A stretch of 64,000 nt of DNA from Saccharicrinis aurantiacus (GTDB lineage Bacteria; Bacteroidota; Bacteroidia; Bacteroidales; Marinilabiliaceae), in assembly GCF_001660705.2 (NCBI RefSeq), contig NZ_LYBV02000032.1, positions 62,001-126,000 on the forward strand, given 5' to 3'. Of the stretch, positions 35,420 through 43,346 are shown piece after piece (within the stretch, counting starts at the first letter, position 1; each line of letters begins with the position of its first letter). A program made the position numbers and the translations under genes. The notes below the pieces were generated by a model. The model saw only the letters and a program-made list of their open reading frames with translations, did not search any database and had not been told where the DNA came from.

Positions 35420-36154
35420 ATGAACGGAAAAATATATATTATAGGAACAGGTCCTGGCGACAAGGATTTTGTGATACCAAAGGCATTAATCTCAATGCAA
35501 AACAGCGATATTATTGTAGGTTATAAAACTTACATCGACCTTATCCGACCTTTTATTACCGATGTTGAATTGGTATCATCAGGAATGAAAAAGGAAGTAG
35601 ATCGCTGCAGCGAAGTGCTTGAGATTGCCAAAACAGGTAAAACAGTGAGCTTAATCAGCAGTGGCGATGCCGGGATTTATGGTATGGCCGGAATTATGCT
35701 CGAAATTGTGGAGAAATCAGGCACCGACATTGAAGTTGAAGTAGTACCTGGTATCAGCGCAGCTACATCGGCAGGAGCTTTATTGGGTGCGCCACTAATG
35801 AACGATTTTGTGACTCTTAGTCTAAGTGATTTGATGACGCCTTGGGAGCTAATAGTAAAACGCATCAAAGCGGCTTGTTCTGGCGATTTTGTAATGGCCT
35901 TGTACAATCCTAAAAGTAAAACTCGCGTGAAGCAATTAGAAATTGCCATCAACACCATGCTTGAGTATTACAAAGGCGATACACCCGTGGGTATTGTAAA
36001 ACATGCCATGCGCGAAAAACAAGAAGTAAGCATTACCACTCTTGACGATGTATTGAATCAGGATGTTGATATGTTTACAACACTAGTAATTGGTAATTCA
36101 CAGACTAGAGTTATCAACGGTAAAATGGTCACTAAACGAGGTTATACTTATTAG
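35420..36154 (+). CDS. cbiH: Cobalt-precorrin-3 C17-methyltransferase
   Basis: Ring-contracting methylase. The 244-residue protein opens with IYIIGTGPGDKDFVIPKA; SSGDAGIYGMAGIMLEI (about residues 79-95) and VVPGISAATSAGALLGAPLMNDF are the CbiH/CobJ signature, and ALYNPKSKTR is typical further on. It ends 1 base before the start chosen for cbiJ. Confidence 0.95.
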   Translation: MNGKIYIIGTGPGDKDFVIPKALISMQNSDIIVGYKTYIDLIRPFITDVELVSSGMKKEVDRCSEVLEIAKTGKTVSLISSGDAGIYGMAGIMLEIVEKSGTDIEVEVVPGISAATSAGALLGAPLMNDFVTLSLSDLMTPWELIVKRIKAACSGDFVMALYNPKSKTRVKQLEIAINTMLEYYKGDTPVGIVKHAMREKQEVSITTLDDVLNQDVDMFTTLVIGNSQTRVINGKMVTKRGYTY

Positions 36155-36155
36155 T

Positions 36156-36902
36156 ATGATTTGGATAATTGGAGGCACCAGCGATGCCAATAAAATAGCA
36201 TCAGAATTGGCCCAAAAGGGATTTAGCATTAGCATTTCAACCGCCACAGCTTACGGAAGTCAATTGGCTTCGATAAACAATGTAAGTGTGGTGCAAGGGA
36301 AAATGGATGCTGCGCAGATGACTGAAAAGTTTGCTACATGCACACTAGTTATTGATGCCAGTCATCCCTTTGCGGCCGATGTTTCAAAAAATGCCATTGC
36401 TGCATGCCAAACAGCAAAAGTTGAGTACATCCGCTTTGAGCGCGAAACTCAGAACTTTGCTTATGCCAACTATTATAAATCGTACAGCGATATAATAAAT
36501 GCTTTGAGCAAGCTCGATGGAAATATTTTTTTAACCATTGGCTCCAATAATATTCATTTGTTTACGCCTTTAAAGGATCGCGTAATCGCAAGAGTTTTGC
36601 CTGTTATAGATAGTCTGCAAAAATGTATTGATGCCGAAATTCCAACCCATCAAATTATAGCGAGCAAAGGTATTTTTAAGGCAACCACGAACAAAGCCAT
36701 GTATCAAGAATATGATGCCAAGCACTTAGTGACTAAAGATAGTGGCGAAGCGGGTGGCACTTCATCAAAAATTGAAGTAGCCCATCAACTAGGTATGCAG
36801 GTGCATATTTTACAGCGGCCAAATATCAATTATCCGGTGGTAAATAATACTATTGAGGATATTATTTTAACTATTGATAAGGCTTTAAACGCAAACAAAT
36901 AA
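36156..36902 (+). CDS. cbiJ: Cobalt-precorrin-6A reductase
   Basis: NAD(P)H-dependent reduction of the ring. The ATG at 36156 follows the cbiH stop by one base and gives the family N-terminus MIWIIGGTSDANKIASELAQ; an upstream in-frame codon at 36090 lies in cbiH and is rejected. VIDASHPFAADVSKNA (about residues 65-80), YIRFERE and LVTKDSGEAGGTSSKIEVA near the end are typical CbiJ/CobK motifs. 248 residues. Confidence 0.94.
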   Translation: MIWIIGGTSDANKIASELAQKGFSISISTATAYGSQLASINNVSVVQGKMDAAQMTEKFATCTLVIDASHPFAADVSKNAIAACQTAKVEYIRFERETQNFAYANYYKSYSDIINALSKLDGNIFLTIGSNNIHLFTPLKDRVIARVLPVIDSLQKCIDAEIPTHQIIASKGIFKATTNKAMYQEYDAKHLVTKDSGEAGGTSSKIEVAHQLGMQVHILQRPNINYPVVNNTIEDIILTIDKALNANK

Positions 36903-36979
36903 AAATTTTGTCTGTTTCATTTATCTAACTAATTAAACAACATCAGTAAAACGTAAGTTTTACGCACAAATAAACAAAT

Positions 36980-38119
36980 ATGAGTTTTTTACCCATTTCG
37001 GTTAACATCAGCAACAAAAAAATAGTAATTGTTGGAGGCGGTAACAGTGCCTCAAAAAAATTACGCTCCCTATTAAAGCATACACAGGAAATTACTGTGG
37101 TAGCTCCTAAAATATCTGACGAAATAAAAGTTTTACCACTAAACTTTATTGAGGAAGAATATAATAGTGAGCACATAAAAAATGCTTTCCTCATTTATGC
37201 TTGTGCCGATGTTGTTTCAGTAAATGAGCAAGTACAAAAGGATGCCGACAAAATGGGAAAGCTGTGCAACCGAACAGATGCACCTGAGGTTTCGGGCTTT
37301 CATTCTCCTGCAATTTTGGCCACAGAAGAGTATAACATTGCAGTTACCTCTAAGGTGAAAAAGTGCAGAAAGTCAATGGCGCTTAAAAATAAAATTGATG
37401 TCTTATTCGACATCTTTGAAAAACAAAAAGCCGATTTTCCTGCGGGAAAAGTGTGGTTGGTTGGTTTTGGTCCGGGTAATCCAGAACTGATGACTGTGAA
37501 AGCTCAAAAACTTTTATTCGAGGCCGAAGTAATTGTATACGACGATTTATTAGACAAAAGCATCCTTGATAAATACATGGCTACTAAAGAGTACGTTGGC
37601 AAGCGTCGTGACAATCATCATAAAACACAGGACGAAATAAACGATATACTCGTAAAATATGCCCAAGAAGGCAAAAAGGTAGTCCGACTAAAAGGTGGCG
37701 ATCCACTAATCTTCGGAAGAGGAACCGAAGAAAAACAATACCTCGAAAAGCATGGCTTAAGTGTTGAAATTGTACCAGGAATAACATCGGCCATAGCCGC
37801 TGCTGCGCTTACTGCAACTCCTTTAACACACCGAGGATTAGCCTCATCCGTTGCTTTAGGAACAGCGCACACAAAAAATAGCTTTAAAATATTAAGTGCC
37901 GATACTTCGGTATATTACATGGGAGCCCGCAATATTAAAGAGATTGCGCAAAAATACATCGACGAAGGATATTCTACAGACTTTCCTGTGGCTGTGGTGT
38001 ACAACGTTTCGTTACCCGGACAAGAAGTTACCAAAACTAATCTTGGCAACATTATTGCAGAAAAGCATCATTTTAAAAGTCCAATAGTGAGTATATTTGG
38101 TAAAACGGCAGGTTTGTAA
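36980..38119 (+). CDS. cysG: Fused siroheme synthase: precorrin-2 dehydrogenase plus uroporphyrinogen-III methyltransferase
   Basis: Feeds the operon by turning uroporphyrinogen III into sirohydrochlorin. Residues 1 to ~150 form the NAD-binding dehydrogenase/chelatase part (VIVGGGNSASKKL at about 16-28). From about 155 the methylase begins with VWLVGFGPGNPELMTVKAQ and has VVRLKGGDPLIFGRGTEE and VEIVPGITSAIAAAA. The order matches CysG; at 379 residues it is shorter than the ~457 of E. coli, with a reduced N-terminal half. It is last in the cbi operon, 77 bases after cbiJ. Its product is the CbiX substrate. Confidence 0.93.
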   Translation: MSFLPISVNISNKKIVIVGGGNSASKKLRSLLKHTQEITVVAPKISDEIKVLPLNFIEEEYNSEHIKNAFLIYACADVVSVNEQVQKDADKMGKLCNRTDAPEVSGFHSPAILATEEYNIAVTSKVKKCRKSMALKNKIDVLFDIFEKQKADFPAGKVWLVGFGPGNPELMTVKAQKLLFEAEVIVYDDLLDKSILDKYMATKEYVGKRRDNHHKTQDEINDILVKYAQEGKKVVRLKGGDPLIFGRGTEEKQYLEKHGLSVEIVPGITSAIAAAALTATPLTHRGLASSVALGTAHTKNSFKILSADTSVYYMGARNIKEIAQKYIDEGYSTDFPVAVVYNVSLPGQEVTKTNLGNIIAEKHHFKSPIVSIFGKTAGL

Positions 38120-38177
38120 CTAATACTAAAATCAAATTTGTGCCGTTTATCAACATACACACAATAACACACATAGT

Positions 38178-38966
38178 ATGAAAAATTTATTTTTGATGGC
38201 CTTAGTTGCCATATTGTTTACGGCATGTAACGACAATGATTCTAATTCATCAAATCAAAATGCCAAACTAAGCATCCGTTTGACTGATGCTCCTGCTGAT
38301 TATGAGCAGGTTCTTATCGATGTACAAGAAATCCATATTAATGCTTCCTCGGAAGAGAACAGTGGATGGCAAGAATTGGAAGTTTTAAACCCAGGGGTTT
38401 ACAACTTACTCGATTTTAAAAACGGAATGGATACTTTATTGGTAGATCAAGAATTGCCTACAGGTAAAATATCGCAAATGCGTTTGGTATTAGGCGATAA
38501 CAACCAAGTTATGGTTGATGGAGACTTACACGATTTGGATACGCCATCAGCACAACAGTCGGGTTTAAAGTTTAAGATTAACGCAGAGTTAGTCGAAGGA
38601 ATCACCTATAAATTATGGATCGATTTTGATGCAGGCCGTTCAATTGTTGAAAAAGGAAATGGAGGATATTCGTTAAAACCAGTTATTCGCACATTTACAG
38701 AAGCCACTAGTGGCGCCATTAAAGGAATTGTAACTCCTGTTGAAGCCAATACCTACATTATGGCTATTTCTGCCAGCAACGATACAGCCAGTACTTTTGC
38801 CGATGAAGAAACAGGTGAGTTTTTAATCAGAGGAATTGAAGCAAGTACTTATAAAGTTGATTTTGTTCCTAACGACGATTACGAATCACAATCGATTGAA
38901 GATGTGAACGTGATTTTAGGTGAGGTCAAAGATTTAAAATCAATTGAACTTACAAAAGTAGAATAA
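38178..38966 (+). CDS. DUF4382 lipoprotein
   Basis: 262-residue surface or periplasmic lipoprotein with a lipobox ILFTAC (Cys17). Residues ~30-170 match DUF4382 (LSIRLTDAPADYEQVLIDVQEIHIN ... NLLDFKNGMDTLLVDQELPTGKISQMRLVLG). The C-terminal ~80 residues look like a small beta domain (GAIKGIVTPVEANTYIMAI, FLIRGIEASTYKVDF), similar to carboxypeptidase-regulatory or transthyretin-like repeats. Function unknown. It begins 58 bases after cysG, and a terminator follows it, so it may be read from the cbi operon. Confidence 0.82.
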   Translation: MKNLFLMALVAILFTACNDNDSNSSNQNAKLSIRLTDAPADYEQVLIDVQEIHINASSEENSGWQELEVLNPGVYNLLDFKNGMDTLLVDQELPTGKISQMRLVLGDNNQVMVDGDLHDLDTPSAQQSGLKFKINAELVEGITYKLWIDFDAGRSIVEKGNGGYSLKPVIRTFTEATSGAIKGIVTPVEANTYIMAISASNDTASTFADEETGEFLIRGIEASTYKVDFVPNDDYESQSIEDVNVILGEVKDLKSIELTKVE

Positions 38967-38974
38967 TACAATAT

Positions 38975-39004
38975 AAGGCATCTCGGTATGGAGGTGCCTT
39001 TTTA
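38975..39004 (+). terminator. Rho-independent terminator after the DUF4382 gene
   Basis: AAGGCATCT (38975-38983) pairs with AGGTGCCTT (38992-39000, one G-T), then TTTT. It is the first clear terminator after the cbi riboswitch. Confidence 0.8.
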
Positions 39005-39049
39005 ATTTAATCCCAAACCAATAAAATTCAGATCTATTCTATATGCCCC

Positions 39050-39601
39050 ATGAAAGAAAACAATCTAGAAATATGGGTAAATCAATACACCGAAGACCTA
39101 TATCGGTGGGCCTTGCATAAAACCTCATCTCAACAGGTAGCAGAAGATTTAGTGCAAGAAACCTTTCTGGCTGCAGCCGAAAAAATAGATTCTTTCAGAG
39201 GAGATAGCACACCTAAAACATGGCTGTTCTCCATTTTAAATTTTAAGGTTATTGATTATTACAGAAGTAAAAGCAAAAAAGATATTACCCTTGAAAATGA
39301 GGCCCTAGCTCATTTTTTTGATCAAGATGGCGAATGGAAACAAAACGTTAACATCGGTATTTGGGATGCTGATGACGCCAATCTATTAGATAACACTGAT
39401 TTTCGCACTACTTTAGAACATTGCATAGAAGCTCTACCTCCAAAATGGCAAAGCTGCGTTAAGCTGAAATACCTCAGCGAGAAAAAAGGTGAAGAAATTT
39501 GTCAGGAATTAGGGATTGCCCCGACTAACTTATGGCAAATGATACACAGGGCTAAACTTCAGCTTCGTGGCTGTTTGCATACTAATTGGTTTAAACATTA
39601 A
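39050..39601 (+). CDS. ECF-type RNA polymerase sigma factor
   Basis: 183-residue sigma-70 family regulator without region 1 or 3. Region 2 spans about residues 8-75 (QVAEDLVQETFLAAAEKIDSF, TPKTWLFSILNFKVIDYYR). Region 4 lies at about 125-175 (LPPKWQSCVKLKYLSEKKGEEICQELGIAPTNLWQMIHRAKLQLR) with its helix-turn-helix. A small Cys-containing protein follows 4 bases later and is a plausible anti-sigma. The next gene, a thioredoxin, has a two-block promoter-like element, so these may form one regulon. Confidence 0.93.
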   Translation: MKENNLEIWVNQYTEDLYRWALHKTSSQQVAEDLVQETFLAAAEKIDSFRGDSTPKTWLFSILNFKVIDYYRSKSKKDITLENEALAHFFDQDGEWKQNVNIGIWDADDANLLDNTDFRTTLEHCIEALPPKWQSCVKLKYLSEKKGEEICQELGIAPTNLWQMIHRAKLQLRGCLHTNWFKH

Positions 39602-39605
39602 AAAA

Positions 39606-39875
39606 ATGGACAAGTTATTTCACCTCTTATTTCTATCGTGCCTAAAGGCCTCCGAGCTTGTTGAAAAACGGTTTCATTTTGCCCTTTCCTTCAAAGAGAA
39701 AATACAACTACGTGTGCATATGACCATGTGCAAAAGTTGCACCCAATACAGCAAACAAAGTAAATTTATTGGCGAAGGCATTTCAAGAATACAAGAGGCA
39801 GATGCCAGCCAACAAGATATTGAGGCCTTGAAAAAAAAGATCTCGAAGAGCTTAAGTAATTCTTCTAAGCAATAA
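39606..39875 (+). CDS. Small zinc-finger-like putative anti-sigma protein
   Basis: 89 residues. The start at 39606 is 4 bases after the sigma gene; a longer frame from 39567 would overlap it. The layout C-x(n)-H-x3-C-x2-C (CLKASELVEKR, then QLRVHMTMCKSCTQYSKQ) is that of the zf-HC2-type cysteine/histidine proteins commonly encoded beside ECF sigma genes in Bacteroidota. There is no transmembrane helix, so it would act in the cytoplasm. A CxxC plus His site next to thioredoxin genes invites a redox-sensing idea, which is inference. Confidence 0.75.
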   Translation: MDKLFHLLFLSCLKASELVEKRFHFALSFKEKIQLRVHMTMCKSCTQYSKQSKFIGEGISRIQEADASQQDIEALKKKISKSLSNSSKQ

Positions 39876-39988
39876 GCTTATTTATCTGTTGACATTGGAG
39901 CACTAGCCCCAGAGGGTAGGGAGATTTTCATAACAAACAATAACATTTTATAAGAATAAGCTGTCATCAAAAAAAAATCATTTCTTTT

Positions 39989-40013
39989 TGTCAGGTTTTT
40001 AAAATCTACCGAC
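39989..40013 (+). promoter_or_regulatory. ECF-type promoter-like element, copy B
   Basis: TGTCAGGTTT (39989-39998) and CGAC (40010-40013) span 25 bases and end 30 bases before the ATG at 40043, exactly the geometry of the element at 21854-21878. 18 of 25 positions are identical, all differences falling between the two end blocks. Confidence 0.55.
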
Positions 40014-40042
40014 TGTTTCAACAAATCATAAAAGAAACAGTC
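40011..40042 (+). promoter_or_regulatory. Inverted repeat abutting the thioredoxin start codon
   Basis: GACTGTTTC (40011-40019) and GAAACAGTC (40034-40042) are perfect complements; the right arm touches the ATG. On the RNA it would form a 9-bp stem just before the start codon. On DNA it could be an operator next to the predicted transcription start. Confidence 0.5.
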
Positions 40043-40462
40043 ATGAAAAAGTTACTAATTTTATCTGCAGCAATACTATTTTCAATAGTGATAACGGCGC
40101 AAACATCCGGCCCTAGTGGTATTACCTTCGAAAACGCCGAATGGAGTAAAGTATTAGCAAAAGCTAAAGCCGAAAACAAACCCATTTTTATCGATATCTC
40201 AACTTCATGGTGTGGCTACTGTAAAAAAATGAAAGCGAAGACTTTTACAGATAGTGAAGTTGGTAAATTCTACAACAAGGAATTCATCAACGTAAGTTTT
40301 GATGCAGAAAAGGGAGATGGCATCGCGTTAGCTGAAAAATATAAGGTAAATGGTTATCCAACTTTTGTATATCTAAATCCCGATGGATCTTTAGCTCAAC
40401 AAACTTCAGGCTATCGTAATGCTGAGGAATTTATAAAAGTTGGTCAGCTAATTACTAAATAA
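40043..40462 (+). CDS. Secreted thioredoxin-family protein
   Basis: 139 residues with a signal peptide (1 to ~20, ending VITAQ). The thioredoxin fold follows with active site STSWCGYCKKMKAKTF (CGYC, about residues 55-58) and cis-proline region YKVNGYPTFVYLNPDG. This is the DUF255/thioredoxin_7-like form that reduces or isomerises periplasmic disulfides. It stands between the ECF sigma pair and a peroxiredoxin-like gene, with its own promoter-like element. Confidence 0.9.
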   Translation: MKKLLILSAAILFSIVITAQTSGPSGITFENAEWSKVLAKAKAENKPIFIDISTSWCGYCKKMKAKTFTDSEVGKFYNKEFINVSFDAEKGDGIALAEKYKVNGYPTFVYLNPDGSLAQQTSGYRNAEEFIKVGQLITK

Positions 40463-40495
40463 ATTATACTCATCCTCACACATTAAACTTTATCA

Positions 40496-40527
40496 GATTC
40501 TGAGAGTTATCCTTATATCCTCAGAAT
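40496..40527 (+). other. Imperfectly understood hairpin between two redox genes
   Basis: ATTCTGAG (40497-40504) pairs with CTCAGAAT (40520-40527) around a 15-base loop. Only TTC follows, so it is a poor terminator. It could be a processing or regulatory stem. Confidence 0.35.
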
Positions 40528-40551
40528 TTCACACTTATAAAAAACTAGCTT

Positions 40552-41121
40552 ATGAAATTATTTAATGGAAGCAAAGCCATCGACTTTATTACTACAGATA
40601 TCAACGGAAAAACAGTTAAACTATCTGACTACAAGGGGAAGAAAATAATTCTTAGTTTCTTCAGAAATGTAAATTGCCCATACTGCAACCGACAAGTTCA
40701 TCAACTTATTACTAGCAGCAAACGAATAAAAGAAACTGGCGCCGAAATCATCTTCTTTTTTGAAAGTTCGGCCGATAAGTTAACTTCTAGTACATTTCAT
40801 CAGGGGATTAGTCCGTGGCCGTTAATCAGCGATTCAGAAAAGGTCATCTATCAAAAATATGGCATTGAAAAATCGACCCTTAAAATGATGAAAACAATGT
40901 TTGTGAGTAGCCTAGGCAAAGCAAAAAAAGACACTGAAGCACATAATCTACCCGAAGATAAGGAGGCTACTCTAAATCTAATTCCGGCTGATTTCTTAAT
41001 CGATGAAAATTTCAATATTGTAAAAGCACATTATGGAAAGCACCTAGATGATCATCTTACAATTGATGAGATAAAGGAATTTGTTGGCATAGTAAACCCG
41101 TTTAAGAAAAAAACAGCGTAA
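40552..41121 (+). CDS. Peroxiredoxin-like (AhpC/TSA) protein, cytoplasmic
   Basis: 189 residues, no signal peptide. A thioredoxin-fold redoxin with GKKIILSFFRNVNCPYCNRQVHQL (CPYC at about residues 45-48) after an opening IDFITTDINGKTVKLSDYKG. The second half keeps the peroxiredoxin-like ending (LIPADFLIDENFNIVKAHYG). It probably reduces peroxides or disulfides in the cytoplasm, in contrast to the two exported relatives at 21.9 and 40.0 kb. It follows the thioredoxin gene by 89 bases. Confidence 0.86.
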   Translation: MKLFNGSKAIDFITTDINGKTVKLSDYKGKKIILSFFRNVNCPYCNRQVHQLITSSKRIKETGAEIIFFFESSADKLTSSTFHQGISPWPLISDSEKVIYQKYGIEKSTLKMMKTMFVSSLGKAKKDTEAHNLPEDKEATLNLIPADFLIDENFNIVKAHYGKHLDDHLTIDEIKEFVGIVNPFKKKTA

Positions 41122-41167
41122 CTTATGAATTGCCAATAAGAAACAGTAAACCTAAAAAAATCAATAA

Positions 41168-41674
41168 ATGAAGTCAGTAGCTAAAGACAATTTAAACCAA
41201 TTAAAATCTCTACTTTCTGAGTTAAACGAAAACCAATATAGAGCTAGCCTTGATATTTTATCAAGGGCTAGCATAGGTAAACATATTCGTCATATTCTTG
41301 ATTTATATCTACAATTAATTGATGGGGCACGCAAACGCCGCATTACCTATGATGATAGAAACAGAGATGTTAGTATAGAGATTGATATAGATGTAGCTAT
41401 TCAAAAAATTAATCAGCTTATTATTGATATCGATAATATTGATGAACAAGAAGCCGTTAAGTTTGAATCGGATTATAGCATTACAGGCGAATCGCCAGAT
41501 AAAATAATGAGTTCGGTTGCCCGTGAGCTAGCCTATTGCATTGAACACAGTATACATCATCAGGCCTTAATAAAAGCGGCTTTAATTACTTTGGGATTAC
41601 GCCATTTGGTTGATAATAATTTTGGCGTAGCTTACTCAACTATTCGACATAGAGACAATACATGTGCACAGTAA
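41168..41674 (+). CDS. DinB-like four-helix protein
   Basis: 168-residue all-alpha protein. The DinB/YfiT metal triad is suggested by IGKHIRHILDLY (about residues 37-48) and YCIEHSIHHQALIKAAL (about 128-144), spaced as expected for the fold. Such proteins often act as thiol-dependent transferases or metal-dependent hydrolases; the substrate is unknown. Its end overlaps the next gene by 13 bases, so the two are translationally linked. Confidence 0.8.
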   Translation: MKSVAKDNLNQLKSLLSELNENQYRASLDILSRASIGKHIRHILDLYLQLIDGARKRRITYDDRNRDVSIEIDIDVAIQKINQLIIDIDNIDEQEAVKFESDYSITGESPDKIMSSVARELAYCIEHSIHHQALIKAALITLGLRHLVDNNFGVAYSTIRHRDNTCAQ

Positions 41675-42387
41675 GCTACATACCACCTTTTGGAGGTAAA
41701 AGTTTTATACTTACCTCAAATCGCGATGAAGTTGATTACAGAGCCACTGCTGCACCAAAAAAATATTTAATTGGGAATACTGAATTGGCCTTCCCTAAAG
41801 ATCAACGAGCAGGTGGCTCGTGGATTGCCACTAAAGAAGAAGGTCGTTTATGTTGTTTGCTTAATGGTGGATTTATAGGTCACTCCAAACAAAAACACCA
41901 CACAGTTAGCAGAGGAACAATTGTTGTAGAATTAACTGCATCAAGCTTAAGTGTTAAGGAATTCTTTAAAAATAGACTACTCAGTAATGTAGAACCATTT
42001 ACAATGGTTACCATCGAATTTTCTCCTGCAGGAGCGCATAGTATTTATGAGTTTATATGGGATGGCCAATTAAAACATTATCAAGAACTCGATAAAAACA
42101 AACCTTACATATGGTCTTCATCAACTCTTTATAGCAGTGAGCATAGAGCGTTGCGTCAGGGATGGTTTAATAAGTTTTACAATTCAACAAACAAAATGCT
42201 AGTCCCAGACGATGTTTACCACTTTCATGCTGGAACCCATACTTCCAACACTGCAATAAACACGGTAATGGAAGGAGATAATGGCTTAAAAACCTTAAGC
42301 ATTACACAGCTTTTTATTCGTCATAATAAACTCAAAATGTATTATCATAACCTTGTTAATAATACAAAACATAAACTTACATTTTAA
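41662..42387 (+). CDS. NRDE (TANGO2-like) family protein
   Basis: 241 residues. Cys2 directly after the initiator Met (MCTVSYIP) and the motif TSNRDEVDYRAT (residues ~19-30) define the NRDE family, which has the N-terminal nucleophile fold; removal of Met1 would expose Cys2. AGGSWIATKEEGRLCCLLNGG is also typical. The biochemical reaction is not established for the family; eukaryotic TANGO2 has been linked to haem and lipid handling. It overlaps the DinB gene and is 5 bases from the next gene. Confidence 0.88.
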   Translation: MCTVSYIPPFGGKSFILTSNRDEVDYRATAAPKKYLIGNTELAFPKDQRAGGSWIATKEEGRLCCLLNGGFIGHSKQKHHTVSRGTIVVELTASSLSVKEFFKNRLLSNVEPFTMVTIEFSPAGAHSIYEFIWDGQLKHYQELDKNKPYIWSSSTLYSSEHRALRQGWFNKFYNSTNKMLVPDDVYHFHAGTHTSNTAINTVMEGDNGLKTLSITQLFIRHNKLKMYYHNLVNNTKHKLTF

Positions 42388-42392
42388 CAAGC

Positions 42393-43346
42393 TTGAGGCT
42401 CAAAAAAACACATACTGGTTTTGCTATTGCCATTGCTTGGCCTGATACTTATTGTAAACAACCAGGCTCTTGGTACGATCCTCTTATGTCATTTTTGGGC
42501 ATCAATAAGAATAATTACTACAAAGTTGGCCATGCTGCTTTGTGTCTTATAAACTCAGAAGATGGAGAGGTGCTTTATTTCGATTTTGGTCGATATCATT
42601 CCCCATTTAAACACGGTCGTGTTCGTGGATCTATAACTGATCCTGAACTAAGAATAAAAACAAAGGCACAGATTGATGAGAAACATAAAAAACTTATAAA
42701 TTTTTCAGAAATACTGAATGAACTACAAGAAAATGCATCCTGTCATGGCGAAGGACCTATACATGCTTCTTATTGCACAATCAATTTCAATCAAGCCCAT
42801 CAGAAAGTACTTCAATTGCAATCTGACTTTATTCCGTACGGACCATTCTTATTAAATGGGAGTAATTGCTCTCGCTTTGTAAATAAAGCAATACTGGCAG
42901 GAAACCCTAATTTTAAAACAAAAGTTATACTTAAATTTGGTATTCCATTAACCCCTACCCCTATAGGTAATGTAAAAGCATTAACTCAATACACCACACT
43001 TGCCAAACAATTAACTTCTGAGCCATTCTACCCCAATAGAAAACTTACTAAAGAAGATAGAAATTCGGTATTAAGACAACCTAGGCTACCGCACTCAATC
43101 CCCTCCAATTCGCAATGGCTTAGCGGTGAGGGAGCTGGATCGTGGTTTTCCCTCTACCCTTCAGGAAACCTTATAAAGGTAATTCGATATTCTCCATTAG
43201 GCTCCATTGAGGATGAAGGACTCTTCTGTTACTCCAAAAAAACAGATAATTCTATCAAAAATGGATTGATTACTTATCCTAGTAATAGTAAAGTGATTAC
43301 CCTTTTCTGCAAAGAAAAGAAAACAACCCTCCATAGAATCCAATAA
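42393..43346 (+). CDS. Papain-like-fold protein (DUF6695-like)
   Basis: 317 residues from a TTG codon 5 bases after the NRDE gene; no ATG occurs before about residue 31, and homology-like sequence (AIAIAWPDTYCKQPGSWYDPLMSFLGI) begins at once, so TTG is the likely start. A histidine in KVGHAALCLI (about 46) and a cysteine in LLNGSNCSRFVNKAI (about 160) are in the H-then-C order of circularly permuted NlpC/P60 or LRAT-like papain folds. The rest is basic and lacks a signal peptide. The family name is from memory; activity is unproven. Confidence 0.6.
   Translation: MRLKKTHTGFAIAIAWPDTYCKQPGSWYDPLMSFLGINKNNYYKVGHAALCLINSEDGEVLYFDFGRYHSPFKHGRVRGSITDPELRIKTKAQIDEKHKKLINFSEILNELQENASCHGEGPIHASYCTINFNQAHQKVLQLQSDFIPYGPFLLNGSNCSRFVNKAILAGNPNFKTKVILKFGIPLTPTPIGNVKALTQYTTLAKQLTSEPFYPNRKLTKEDRNSVLRQPRLPHSIPSNSQWLSGEGAGSWFSLYPSGNLIKVIRYSPLGSIEDEGLFCYSKKTDNSIKNGLITYPSNSKVITLFCKEKKTTLHRIQ

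Noticed and set aside
40497-40527. Terminator after the thioredoxin gene
   Set aside because: The stem has only 8 bp with a 15-base loop and no real T run, so I list it as an unexplained hairpin rather than a terminator.
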